This document shows, piece after piece, positions 39,181 through 47,497 of a stretch of 47,497 nucleotides of DNA (positions are counted from its first letter, which is position 1; the number at the start of each line of letters is the position of its first letter). A program made the position numbers and the translations under genes. The notes under the pieces were generated by a model. That model made no database searches and was not told the origin of the DNA. It saw only the letters and a program-made list of their open reading frames with translations. Source of the stretch: Muribaculaceae bacterium (GTDB lineage Bacteria > Bacteroidota > Bacteroidia > Bacteroidales > Muribaculaceae); the NCBI GenBank assembly GCA_017962765.1, contig JAGCUP010000041.1:1-47497 (forward strand), given 5' to 3'.

Positions 39181-40815
39181 TCATGAGCGTGCCTGAGCGG
39201 CTTTCAGCGCCACGGCGTAGGCCTGCTTGTAGTACTTGATGAAGTTGGCCCACGAGGCGGCACGCGCCGTCTTTTGTGCGTTCTGGCCAATGACCGTCAT
39301 GAGGTCAGCGTCCATCTCGAGCACGTCGCACAGGCCGTCAACGATTTGCGTGAGGGCCTCGTCGTAGTTTGAATCGTTGCGATGCACGACCATCACGCCC
39401 GTGTTTTTGTAGTTCGTGCCCTGCGAAGAGAGTACCCACTGGCCGAATCCGGCAAGGTCGGTGGTGATGGTAGGCACCCCGAAGGCGGCGCTCTCGAGCG
39501 GAGTGTACCCCCACGGCTCATAGTAGGAGGGGAACACGGTCATGTCAAGTCCGCTGAGCACGTTGTAGTAAGGCATGTTGAAGATGCCGTCGTCGCCATT
39601 GAGGTAACTGGGCACGTAAACCACCTTCAAGGGGTCACCAGGATAGTTGTAGAGCCCCATATTAAGAATTTTGTTGTAGATGGCGTCGCTCTCGCGGTTG
39701 TTGATGGTGTGGGTGATGATGGGATTGAAGAGTCCCACTGCCTTGTCGCGGGCGATGGCATCCTTGAGGTCGTAGCGCGCTGCGTCAACCCAGCCGGGGA
39801 CTAAGATGAAAGCCACCACGCGGCGGTTCTCGAGGCAGGCGCGACCACGCAACACGTTCAAGGTGTCGAGGAACAGGTCGAGACCCTTGTTACGGAATTC
39901 GGCGCGGCCTGAAGTGCCGATGAGCAGGGCGCTATCGTTAAGCGTTTCGTCGCCGCTCAGGGCACGCGCCACCTGTAACAAGCGCTTGCGGGCTTCGGCA
40001 CGTACTTTCACGGCCTTTGCGCCTTTTGGCACGAAGTTCTGCTCGAAAGCGTTGGGAGTGACGATGGGGCGTCGTTCGAGCAGTTGTTCACACTCACGCG
40101 CCGTGACGTCGCTTACCGTGGTGAAGGCGTCGGCTTCATGGGCTGCGGCCTTTTCAAGACTGTGTTTCGATACCATATTCAGCTCGCCGGCCATCTGGTC
40201 GCCGTGGTAGCCTGCCATATAGTCGTAGAGAGGCTTGCCGTTACCGCAAATGCTGCGGCCGATGCTTGTGGCGTGGGTGGTGAATACTGTTCCCACCTGT
40301 GGCAGGTGCAACTTGGCAGAGAGCAGTCCCTTGCCGGTCGTCCACTCGTCGCAGTGGGCGATGGCGCGGGCCTCGCTGCCGGCTTGCTTCATGTGAGCCT
40401 CGATGACGAGTGCGGCACCGTAAGCGAAGATGCACGATTCATCGTAATCGCCGTAGCCGTGAAGTGAATCCACTCCAAAATGCCTCCACATCTCGCCATA
40501 AAGCTCGTTCTTGTAGATATAGAGCGATTTGTAATTGACGAGCACCACGAGCGGCTTACCGGGAACATCCCATCGGCCAGTGCGCACGCTCATCCCCGTG
40601 GGGAGGCGCTTCTCGTTGAGCAGCGTGTCGAGCGGAGTCTCAGTCTCAATAAAAAACGGCGACGGGTTCTCTTGATTCCACAGGTCGGGGCCAATGAAGA
40701 CGAGGCGGTCGCCGTAAGTCTTTTGCAGGGTCTTTGCCTTAGTGGAAAGGACCGCATAGATTCCTCCCACTCGATTGCATACTTCCCAGCTGATTTCAAA
40801 CAAATAATCAGGCAT
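39181..40815 (-). CDS. Glycogen synthase, GT3-type
   Basis: A 544-aa glycosyltransferase. Its start, LFEISWEVCNRVGGIYAVLSTKA, closely resembles the eukaryotic GT3 synthases (EVANKVGGIYTV-like) rather than ADP-glucose-using GlgA, suggesting UDP-glucose as donor. TTHATSIGRSICG, SDVTARECEQLLERRP and VTPNAF follow in the N-terminal half. The C-terminal half has VFPSYYEPWGYTPLESAAFGVPTITTDLAGFG, the retaining GT-B motif with the catalytic E-x7-E. It is the first gene of the operon with glgP and has a promoter about 60 bp upstream. Confidence 0.92.
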   Translation of the reverse strand: MPDYLFEISWEVCNRVGGIYAVLSTKAKTLQKTYGDRLVFIGPDLWNQENPSPFFIETETPLDTLLNEKRLPTGMSVRTGRWDVPGKPLVVLVNYKSLYIYKNELYGEMWRHFGVDSLHGYGDYDESCIFAYGAALVIEAHMKQAGSEARAIAHCDEWTTGKGLLSAKLHLPQVGTVFTTHATSIGRSICGNGKPLYDYMAGYHGDQMAGELNMVSKHSLEKAAAHEADAFTTVSDVTARECEQLLERRPIVTPNAFEQNFVPKGAKAVKVRAEARKRLLQVARALSGDETLNDSALLIGTSGRAEFRNKGLDLFLDTLNVLRGRACLENRRVVAFILVPGWVDAARYDLKDAIARDKAVGLFNPIITHTINNRESDAIYNKILNMGLYNYPGDPLKVVYVPSYLNGDDGIFNMPYYNVLSGLDMTVFPSYYEPWGYTPLESAAFGVPTITTDLAGFGQWVLSSQGTNYKNTGVMVVHRNDSNYDEALTQIVDGLCDVLEMDADLMTVIGQNAQKTARAASWANFIKYYKQAYAVALKAAQARS

Positions 40816-40877
40816 ATAGCGCTTTTAGCTTAGCTATAGAAAATTGTGTAAATGTCGTAAATATCGTTTTAAGGTCG

Positions 40878-40911
40878 CAAAGGTACGAAAAATATCGCAC
40901 ACGCGCGCAAT
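40878..40911 (-). promoter_or_regulatory. Promoter of the glycogen operon
   Basis: TACCTTTG (complement of 40878-40885) is a perfect -7 element. ATTG (complement of 40908-40911) lies 22 nt upstream. The leader is about 55 nt. Confidence 0.65.
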
Positions 40912-40959
40912 TGGCTCACCTATAACTCCAAAAAATTGCCATGCAAACCATTACAAGGC

Positions 40960-43146
40960 TCACTTGGGATTGACAACACGCTCGCCGATGAGCTTCGCCA
41001 GCCGGCGCCCCAAGTCGTAGAGTTCCTGCAAGCGCGAGAGGATGGCGGCAGCCTCCTCGCCCTGTGCGTTAGCCAGCTGACTTTGCACCTCTTTGATTTG
41101 GCATTTTACGATGGCGTTCTTCCAGTTGTAGAGCGCTTCGGGGACGAGTGTTGACAGGCGTTCCTGTTCAGTACGGATAACGGCGTAACGCGTGTGAATC
41201 TTGCTCAGCTGATATTTCTCGCTCACCAGTTCGAGAGCCGTGGCGCGAAGGGTATCGTCGGGGTGGGAACAGAGCCTTTTTTCGAGGTATTGCTGGCGCC
41301 ACACACTCATTGCCGCTTGAGTTTCCTCGTCGAGGCGTTTCTTAATCTCATTCTCTTTTTTCTCGATTTCGCGCAGCGAAAACTTGGCACTATCGATTTT
41401 TCCGGTTTCCTCTTTGAAACGCCGTTCGATTTGTGCATTAAGCTTTTCGGCCTCCTTACCTAGGTCTTCGTGGAAGAGGGGTACGAATTTAAGCCCTTCT
41501 TCGTAGAGCTGGGCAAATTGCGGAGTGGTGAACGCCATGTTGTCGTAGTTGAGCTCGTTATACACGTGCTCAATAACTGTAGTGGGACGTTTCTCGCCGT
41601 CCTCATATTCGGTGTCGCAAAGGTAGCAGAAACCGTATTTAGCGATGTAATGCGCCATATTGTGCTCGTGAGGATATAACAGACGCTGGGTATCGCTTTC
41701 GGTGGCTTCAACCGGGGTTTCGGGCTGTTTGACAAATTCATTCTCGCCCTGTTCGACGAATTTCTCCTCAGGTTGTCCCTGCTGTCCCTGTGCTTGGCGT
41801 TGTTGTCGAGCTTGCTCGCGTTGCCGTTGCTTGTATTGCTCGTCTTTGTTATGCTTGATGTGCTTGCTTATTTCGCGCAAAATCACATCTTCAGCAATGT
41901 CGAGCTGTGCGCTGCACTGCTTAGCGTATACCGAGCGCGTAATGGCGTCGGGAATGACGGCTATCGATTTCACCACGTCGCCGATGGCTGCTGAGCGTTT
42001 CGTGGGGTCGCCTTCAGACTGGTCGAGGAGGATTTTCATCTTGAACGAGATGAAGTCGCTCTCGTTCTCGGCAATAAATTGATTAAATTGCGTGGCGTTG
42101 TGCTTGCGGGCGAAACTGTCGGGGTCCTCGCCATCAGGCAGGAGCAACACCTTGATGTTCAGCCCTTCGGCAAGCAGCATGTCGATGCCTCGCAACGAGG
42201 CATGGATGCCCGCCGAGTCACCGTCGTAGAGCACTGTCACATTCGACGTAAAGCGGTGTATCTGCGCTATTTGGCCTTGTGTGAGCGAGGTGCCCGATGA
42301 GGCTACCACGTTCTCGATGCCGGCTTGGTGCATCGAAATCACATCGGTATATCCCTCCACAAGGAAGCATTTGTCTTCCTTAACAATGGCGCGCTTGGCC
42401 TGAAAGAGGCCGTAGAGCTCTCGGTTTTTGACATATACGGTCGATTCGGGCGAATTGAAGTACTTGGCCGGGTCGTTCTTGAGGGTGCGGCCTCCAAAGG
42501 CAATTACCTTTCCAGCCACATTATATACTGGGAACATGACACGACCACGGAAACGGTCGAAACCGCCGCCGCGCTTGTCATCTATGCACAAGCCCGTTTC
42601 TATCAGGTACTTGCGGTTATAACCTGCTTTAATTGCTGCCTGGTATAAAGCCGTGCTGCGCTCGGGAGAATAGCCTAAATGAAACTTTTTGATGGTCTCG
42701 TCACTGAAACCGCGGTCTCTGAAGTAGGTCAAGCCAATATCCTTGCCGTCGTCGGTCTCGTGGAGTTGCTGTTCAAAGTAATGGCAGGCAAACTCATTGA
42801 GGACGAGCATACTCTCGCGGTCGGTGCGCGCCGCACGTTGTTCGTCGGTAAGCTCACGCTCCTCAATGTCGATGTGGTACTTTTTGGCCAGATAACGCAA
42901 GGCTTCCACATAGGTGAGTTGCTCATGCTCCATGATGAAGTTCACAGGGCTTCCTCCCTTGCCGCATCCGAAACAGTGGCAAATATTGCGTGCGGGATTT
43001 ACATTGAACGAGGGTGTCTTCTCGTTGTGGAACGGGCACAATCCCACATAATTGGAGCCGCGTCGCCTCAACGTCACGAAGTCGCTCACCACATCTACAA
43101 TCTCGGCGGCGTCAATAATCTTATCTACGGTTTCTCTGTCAATCAT
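40960..43146 (-). CDS. dnaG: DNA primase DnaG
   Basis: DnaG makes RNA primers at the replication fork. The 728-aa protein has the CHC2 zinc finger at the N-terminus (C38 and H41 in CPFHNEKTPSF, then C59 and C62 in CHCFGCGKGG). The catalytic TOPRIM domain follows, with FLVEGYTDVISMHQAG and VLYDGDSAGIHASLRGIDML (E, D-x-D), then a helicase-binding C-terminal region. A glutamine-rich linker (QRQREQARQQRQAQGQQGQ, about residue 440) separates core and C-terminus. Its ATG shares one base with the stop of the phosphatase gene upstream, so translation is coupled. Confidence 0.97.
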   Translation of the reverse strand: MIDRETVDKIIDAAEIVDVVSDFVTLRRRGSNYVGLCPFHNEKTPSFNVNPARNICHCFGCGKGGSPVNFIMEHEQLTYVEALRYLAKKYHIDIEERELTDEQRAARTDRESMLVLNEFACHYFEQQLHETDDGKDIGLTYFRDRGFSDETIKKFHLGYSPERSTALYQAAIKAGYNRKYLIETGLCIDDKRGGGFDRFRGRVMFPVYNVAGKVIAFGGRTLKNDPAKYFNSPESTVYVKNRELYGLFQAKRAIVKEDKCFLVEGYTDVISMHQAGIENVVASSGTSLTQGQIAQIHRFTSNVTVLYDGDSAGIHASLRGIDMLLAEGLNIKVLLLPDGEDPDSFARKHNATQFNQFIAENESDFISFKMKILLDQSEGDPTKRSAAIGDVVKSIAVIPDAITRSVYAKQCSAQLDIAEDVILREISKHIKHNKDEQYKQRQREQARQQRQAQGQQGQPEEKFVEQGENEFVKQPETPVEATESDTQRLLYPHEHNMAHYIAKYGFCYLCDTEYEDGEKRPTTVIEHVYNELNYDNMAFTTPQFAQLYEEGLKFVPLFHEDLGKEAEKLNAQIERRFKEETGKIDSAKFSLREIEKKENEIKKRLDEETQAAMSVWRQQYLEKRLCSHPDDTLRATALELVSEKYQLSKIHTRYAVIRTEQERLSTLVPEALYNWKNAIVKCQIKEVQSQLANAQGEEAAAILSRLQELYDLGRRLAKLIGERVVNPK

Positions 43147-44138
43147 TATTTATTGAAATAGAGAGTTTTCACTATGGCGCCGGCCACGACAGCTAGCACA
43201 AGCAAGAAAAGGACTAGTAACCATTTCCAAGTGTGGCCGCTCTTTTTAGGCTCGTCAACTGTATCTGCTTCCACTTCCTCGTTTGGCACATCTTCGTTCT
43301 CGTTCAGCGGTTCGTCGCTAAGTTGCACAGGGTCGCTCATGTCGGCCTCGTCATCTTGGAGGGCCTCATCGCCATCTTCTTGCTTTACGTCGGCGATGTG
43401 GATGAGATAAGCCGAGTGGTTGTCGCTGTTGTCAATAGTGGCTTGGGTGAGCATCTCAACTTTCTCGTCGTCGCTACCAGGTCCACATAAGATATCGACG
43501 ATTTCTTGGTCGCTCATTTGCTCCAGCATCCCGTCGCTGCACAAGTACAGGTAATCGTCCTCCTCGAGGTGGGCAATATGGACAATGGTAGCTTCGCAAC
43601 GACGTTCAGGGCCGCTATGCATGGCCTTGGTGATGACGTTGCGGCGCGGGTGCGTCGCCATCTCCTCGTAGGAGATTTCGCCCATTGCCCACAGGTCATG
43701 CACCAGTGAGTGGTCGCGCGACTTATAGAGAATCTGTCTTTCCGGTTTGCTGATGTGGTAGATGCGGCTGTCGCCCATGTGTGTGGCTATGCAGCCACCT
43801 CGATGAAACGCGATGGCAGTGAGCGTGGTGCCCATGTCGCTTATTCCGTCGGGGTCTTTTCCGTCCAGGACTTGGTAAGCGTAGTCAACAGCCTGTTCCA
43901 TGTCGTCGGTGGTTACAATGCCATCTTCTTCGACGTGTTGCTCGAACCATTTCCCTATGGCGGTGGCGACGGCTTCGCTGGCCACTTCGCCCGCCTCGTG
44001 TCCGCCCATTCCGTCACACACGACAAACAGTCGGTCGTTTTTCGAGGCTTCGCCGGCTAAAGGCCAAATGAAATCTTCCTGGTTTTTGCGTTTGCCTAAC
44101 TCAAAAATGTGTTTAGGCTGATATATCTTAATTTTCAT
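43146..44138 (-). CDS. PP2C-type Ser/Thr phosphatase with C-terminal membrane anchor
   Basis: A 330-aa protein with a PP2C domain over residues 1-250: GKRKNQEDF, VVCDGMGGHEAGEVAS with the metal-binding Asp, MGTTLTAIAF, THMGDSRIYHI, LCSDGMLEQM and TIDNSDNHSAYLI. It dephosphorylates phosphoserine or phosphothreonine and probably balances Hanks-type kinases. A very acidic linker (about 255-300) leads to one membrane segment (WKWLLVLFLLVLAVVAGAI) close to the C-terminus, so the catalytic domain faces the cytoplasm. It starts 18 nt after nspC and overlaps dnaG by one base. No kinase is adjacent. Confidence 0.92.
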   Translation of the reverse strand: MKIKIYQPKHIFELGKRKNQEDFIWPLAGEASKNDRLFVVCDGMGGHEAGEVASEAVATAIGKWFEQHVEEDGIVTTDDMEQAVDYAYQVLDGKDPDGISDMGTTLTAIAFHRGGCIATHMGDSRIYHISKPERQILYKSRDHSLVHDLWAMGEISYEEMATHPRRNVITKAMHSGPERRCEATIVHIAHLEEDDYLYLCSDGMLEQMSDQEIVDILCGPGSDDEKVEMLTQATIDNSDNHSAYLIHIADVKQEDGDEALQDDEADMSDPVQLSDEPLNENEDVPNEEVEADTVDEPKKSGHTWKWLLVLFLLVLAVVAGAIVKTLYFNK

Positions 44139-44156
44139 AATTCAGAAATAAATTGG

Positions 44157-45293
44157 TTATGACATTCTTCGTTTGTAATCTTCGTAAGTGAATTCGCGCA
44201 ATACCTCGGTCGTGCCGTCGAGGCGACGATAGACGATGGCTGGATGGGCGATGCCGTTGAACATATTGGTTTTTACTGTAGTATAGTGGTTCATGTCTTC
44301 GAGCGTGAGGTGGTCGCCAATTTGCAATGGGCGCTCAAAACTCCAGTCGCCCACAAAGTCTCCGCTCAAGCACGAGTTGCCGCCCAGCCGATATGTGGGG
44401 AAATTGTGGTCCACCTCGTCAAGGGCCTGCGTGATGCGTGGTTTGTAGGGCATCTCCAGACAGTCGGGCATGTGGCAGGCAAAAGAGGCATCGATGATGG
44501 CAGTGGCGATGCCGCTGTTTTCCACTATATCAACCACTGTGGTTTCTAAGTCACCCGTTTGCCAGCAAAAGGCGCTGCCGGGCTCAAGGATGACGTGCAG
44601 GTTGGGATAGCGGCGCTTGAAGTCGCGCAACAGCCTTACCAGATGTGCCGTGTCATAGCCTTCGCGAGTCATCAAGTGCCCACCGCCCATGTTAATCCAC
44701 TTTAATTGTGACAGGAAGCGTCCAAACTGCCGTTCAACGGCAATGAGCACTTTTTCGAGGTCAAACGAGGTGGATTCGCACAAGGCATGGAAATGGAATC
44801 CGTCTATGCCCTTGGGTAAGACATCAAGTTCTTCGGCAGTCACGCCAAACCTTGACCCCGGGCTGCATGGGTTATAGATGTCGGTGTCAATGACCGAGCA
44901 CATGGGGTTAATGCGCAGTCCGCAACTTATTGTATTTTCCTGTGTTGCGTTATAATCCTTCACGTTTTGCTCGAACCTTTGAAACTGTGTTACCGAATTA
45001 AAGGTGAGATGGGAACTGCCGGCCAAAAATTGGTCGATAGTTTCGGGCGTATAGGCCGGGCAATAGGTGTGGGCTTTGCAATGCAACTCCTCATTGGCCA
45101 ACCACATCTCGTTGAGCGAACTTGCCGTGGAACGGATGCCGTATTCACGGAACACCCCGAAGGTGCGCCACAGCGCATTGGCCTTGAAAGCCATGATGAT
45201 TTCGACCTGCGCCTCACGTGCCACGCGGGTTATCAGGTCAAGGTTGCGTCTGAGTTTTTCCTCATAGACAATATAGTAGGGGGTAGCTGTCAT
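44157..45293 (-). CDS. nspC: Carboxynorspermidine/carboxyspermidine decarboxylase
   Basis: NspC is a PLP enzyme of the alanine-racemase fold that decarboxylates carboxy(nor)spermidine in the alternative polyamine pathway. The 378-aa protein has PLP lysine K37 in IMAFKANALW, FHFHALCES, a phosphate-binding WINMGGGHL, LEPGSAFCWQTG, and ASFACHMPDCLEMPYKPRI with the catalytic Asp-Cys near the second active-site half. The dehydrogenase partner that makes its substrate is not in this window. It begins 12 nt after the helicase gene and is probably co-transcribed with it. Confidence 0.95.
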   Translation of the reverse strand: MTATPYYIVYEEKLRRNLDLITRVAREAQVEIIMAFKANALWRTFGVFREYGIRSTASSLNEMWLANEELHCKAHTYCPAYTPETIDQFLAGSSHLTFNSVTQFQRFEQNVKDYNATQENTISCGLRINPMCSVIDTDIYNPCSPGSRFGVTAEELDVLPKGIDGFHFHALCESTSFDLEKVLIAVERQFGRFLSQLKWINMGGGHLMTREGYDTAHLVRLLRDFKRRYPNLHVILEPGSAFCWQTGDLETTVVDIVENSGIATAIIDASFACHMPDCLEMPYKPRITQALDEVDHNFPTYRLGGNSCLSGDFVGDWSFERPLQIGDHLTLEDMNHYTTVKTNMFNGIAHPAIVYRRLDGTTEVLREFTYEDYKRRMS

Positions 45294-45305
45294 TCTTTCA
45301 GGTTG

Positions 45306-47497
45306 TTAAAGGATTTTGAACTTGGCGAATTTCAGCAACAATTTGCGAGTACCCACGTCGCCAAAGTCTACATCTATCTTGGCATCGCTGCCGCTCGTGT
45401 CAATGCGCACTATGGTGCCCTCCCCAAAGCGGTTGTGTTCTATCCTGCATCCCTCGCTCAACTCGCTGGCGCTGTGGAGAATGTAGTCGCCATCGGCAGC
45501 GGTCACCACAGCCGGGGGAGCGTCTTTCGAGTAGGGCTTGAAACCAGGAGGGGGAGTGCTATGATGGGTGGCTGTCGGTGTAGCTGGACGACGATAGGGG
45601 GCGTGGAACGGCTTAACGGCAGGCGGCACAGTCTCTCTGTGATTAAACTTATCATCGCTCCGCTTGATGCCGTCCGTGAGGAATTGCGGGTCGATATCGC
45701 TGATGAAGCGGCTGGGCGTGCAGTACATGGTCTGGCCATTGCGGAAACGCGACTGGGCATAGGTGATAATGCAATTCTTTTCGGCACGCGTGAGGGCCAC
45801 GTACATGAGCCTGCGCTCCTCTTCAAGTTCAGCGATAGAATCGCGGCTCAACGCCGACGGGAACAAGTCCTCCTCGACACCCACGATAATCACGTTCTTG
45901 AATTCCAATCCCTTAGCGGAATGGATGGTCATGAGGGTGACGCAGTCGCCACCGTTTTTCTTCTCCTCGTCCTGGTCGGTCATCAAGGAGATTTGTGCCA
46001 AATAGTCGGTGAGCAATAAGTTACCGCCTTCTTCCTGATTGGATTGCACAAAGTCGTTCAAACTGCTAAGCAACTCGTTCAGGTTCTCCTGTTTGCTGAT
46101 GTTTTCGAGGGTGTTATCGCTCTTAAGTACGTCAAGGAGCCCAGTGCGCTCAATGATGGTGTTGGCCACTTGATAGGCATCAAGCCGCTGCTCGTTGAGT
46201 TCGGCAAACCCTTTGATGAGTTGCACGAACGAGGACAGTTTATTGAGCGTGCCGCCGTTCACCTGCAACCCATACTGGTTGGGATTGGTGATGACCTCCC
46301 ACATGCTCACATGGTTGGTCACGGCGCAGTGTTGCACGCGGCCCATCGTGGTGTCGCCAATGCCGCGCGAGGGGTAGTTGATGACGCGGCGCAACGCTTC
46401 ATCGTCGTGAGGATTAATCGACAGCCGCATGTAGGCTACTGCGTCTTTCACCTCCTTGCGCTGATAGAACGATAGACCGCCATAGATGCGGTAGGGGATG
46501 CCGCGGCGCTTACCCGCGTGTTTGTCCCGCAGCCCACCGCTGCTCAGGGCTTCCTCAAGTCGTCGCGACTGAGCGTTGGTGCGGTAAAGTACGGCGATGT
46601 CGTTATAATTGCATCCTGTTGCTCGCTTCAGCGACAATATTTGGCTGGCCACGACGTAGGCCTCCTCATAGTCGCTGTAGCAGCGGAACACGTTGATTTT
46701 CCCACCGGCTTCATTGTTGGTGAAGATATGTTTCCTGATTTGGCTCCTGTTCTTGTCGATGAGCGAGTTGGCCGCGTCAATAATGGTTTTGGTCGAACGG
46801 TAATTCTGCTCCAGCTTGAAAATTTTGAGGCCGGGGAATATGCGCTGCAGGTTGAGGATATTGGAAATATTGGCGCCACGGAACGAGTAAATCGACTGCG
46901 CATCGTCACCCACCACACACACCTTGTTGTCCTGCCCCGCAAGCTGCCTGATGATGGCATGCTGGGCGAAGTTGGTGTCCTGATACTCATCGACAAGGAT
47001 ATATTGGAAAAAATCCTGATAACGCTTACGCAGGTCTTCATTGTCGCGCAGCAGCACGTTGGTGTAGAACAGCAGGTCGTCAAAGTCCATCGCGTTGGCC
47101 AGTCGGCAGCGCTCACAGTAGGTGGCGAAGATTTGGGCCGTTTCGGGGCGGTTGGCCCGAGCGTCGGCATCGATAAATTCGCGATGTTGCCGATATTCCT
47201 GGGGCGAAAACAGGGCATTCTTCATGCGGCTGATGTGTGCCTGTAACGATGACACATTATAATTCTTGTCATCGAGTTGCATCTCCTTCACGATGAGCTT
47301 GATGAGCGACTTCGAGTCGGAAGTGTCGTAGATGGTGTAGTCGGGGCGGAAACCAATGCGCTCGGCGTTGATGCGAAGGATACGTGCGAACACCGAATGG
47401 AAAGTGCCCATGCGCAGGCGCGCCGCCACCTGTTCGCCGGTGAGCGCGACGATACGTTCTTTCATCTCGCGCGCCGCCTTATTGGTGAAGGTGAGGG
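45306..47497 (-). CDS. UvrD/PcrA-type superfamily I DNA helicase, 5' end beyond window
   Basis: The gene enters from the right edge. The frame is open to 47497, where it encodes LTFTNKAAREMKERI (motif Ia), so the first roughly 50-60 residues with the Walker A are outside. Later motifs are present: VDEYQDTNFAQ (II), VVGDDAQSIYSFRGAN (III), LEQNYRST (IV), VTLMTIHSAKGLEFKNVIIVG (V, shortened here) and EERRLMYVALTRAEK (VI). About 730 codons are visible. The C-terminus (HNRFGEGTIVRIDTSG, then VDFGDVGTRKLLLKFAKF) is the Tudor-like RNA polymerase-binding domain typical of PcrA/UvrD. UvrD and PcrA cannot be told apart here. nspC follows after 12 nt. Confidence 0.94.
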   Translation of the reverse strand, partial: LTFTNKAAREMKERIVALTGEQVAARLRMGTFHSVFARILRINAERIGFRPDYTIYDTSDSKSLIKLIVKEMQLDDKNYNVSSLQAHISRMKNALFSPQEYRQHREFIDADARANRPETAQIFATYCERCRLANAMDFDDLLFYTNVLLRDNEDLRKRYQDFFQYILVDEYQDTNFAQHAIIRQLAGQDNKVCVVGDDAQSIYSFRGANISNILNLQRIFPGLKIFKLEQNYRSTKTIIDAANSLIDKNRSQIRKHIFTNNEAGGKINVFRCYSDYEEAYVVASQILSLKRATGCNYNDIAVLYRTNAQSRRLEEALSSGGLRDKHAGKRRGIPYRIYGGLSFYQRKEVKDAVAYMRLSINPHDDEALRRVINYPSRGIGDTTMGRVQHCAVTNHVSMWEVITNPNQYGLQVNGGTLNKLSSFVQLIKGFAELNEQRLDAYQVANTIIERTGLLDVLKSDNTLENISKQENLNELLSSLNDFVQSNQEEGGNLLLTDYLAQISLMTDQDEEKKNGGDCVTLMTIHSAKGLEFKNVIIVGVEEDLFPSALSRDSIAELEEERRLMYVALTRAEKNCIITYAQSRFRNGQTMYCTPSRFISDIDPQFLTDGIKRSDDKFNHRETVPPAVKPFHAPYRRPATPTATHHSTPPPGFKPYSKDAPPAVVTAADGDYILHSASELSEGCRIEHNRFGEGTIVRIDTSGSDAKIDVDFGDVGTRKLLLKFAKFKIL

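Overview
The window looks like chromosome of a gut-type member of the Bacteroidales, most like Muribaculaceae or Prevotella. The reasons are: promoters of the Bacteroidetes form (TTTG about 19-20 nt before TAnnTTTG) ahead of many genes; few Shine-Dalgarno sequences; a GT3-type glycogen synthase beside a GT35 phosphorylase; a translocation factor EF-G2 with a degenerate G domain; secreted proteins ending in dockerin repeats; and a large (1373 aa) type II-C Cas9. The placement is inferred from protein character, since no rRNA gene is present.

Layout. 1-3130 (+): tsaD, cinA and a small lipoprotein gene, with two related intergenic repeat elements. 3135-10060: a complete, AT-richer type II-C CRISPR-Cas module. 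It holds 15 repeats of 48 bp with 14 spacers of 30 bp, then cas2, cas1 and cas9 on the minus strand, then a tracrRNA gene divergent from cas9. 10156-18552 (+): a 58-aa membrane protein, dxs, trkA, trkH, ftsK and tpiA. 18687-20837 (+): a TonB-receptor-like outer membrane barrel. 20997-28860 (+): folD and a histidine utilisation cluster (ftcD-hutU-hutH-hutI) ending in a small BamE-like membrane protein. 28969-33229 (-): three secreted dockerin-tailed proteins. 33507-36411 (-): EF-G2 and a GNAT acetyltransferase. 36583-40815 (-): glycogen phosphorylase and glycogen synthase. 40960-47497 (-): dnaG, a PP2C phosphatase, nspC and a uvrD/pcrA-type helicase cut by the window edge.

How the parts work together. 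The CRISPR module has every part needed for acquisition and interference. The tracrRNA anti-repeat matches the first 27 nt of the repeat except for one missing base. The tracrRNA and cas9 promoters stand back to back. Each full repeat carries a Bacteroidetes-type promoter, so each spacer may be transcribed from its own start. Two adjacent spacers share their first 20 nt and then differ only at every third base. On the reverse strand both encode the same nine residues, so they appear to record two synonymous variants of one viral or plasmid gene. In the hut cluster, the formimino group of histidine passes to folate by FtcD and leaves as methenyl-THF, which FolD can process; this explains folD at the head of the cluster. 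The glg pair builds and degrades glycogen, and EF-G2 is known in Bacteroides as a carbon-starvation translation factor.

The best leads are the allelic spacer pair, the promoters inside the repeats, the EF-G2 with lost GTPase motifs, and the tandem dockerin proteins whose ends are conserved while their centres diverge.
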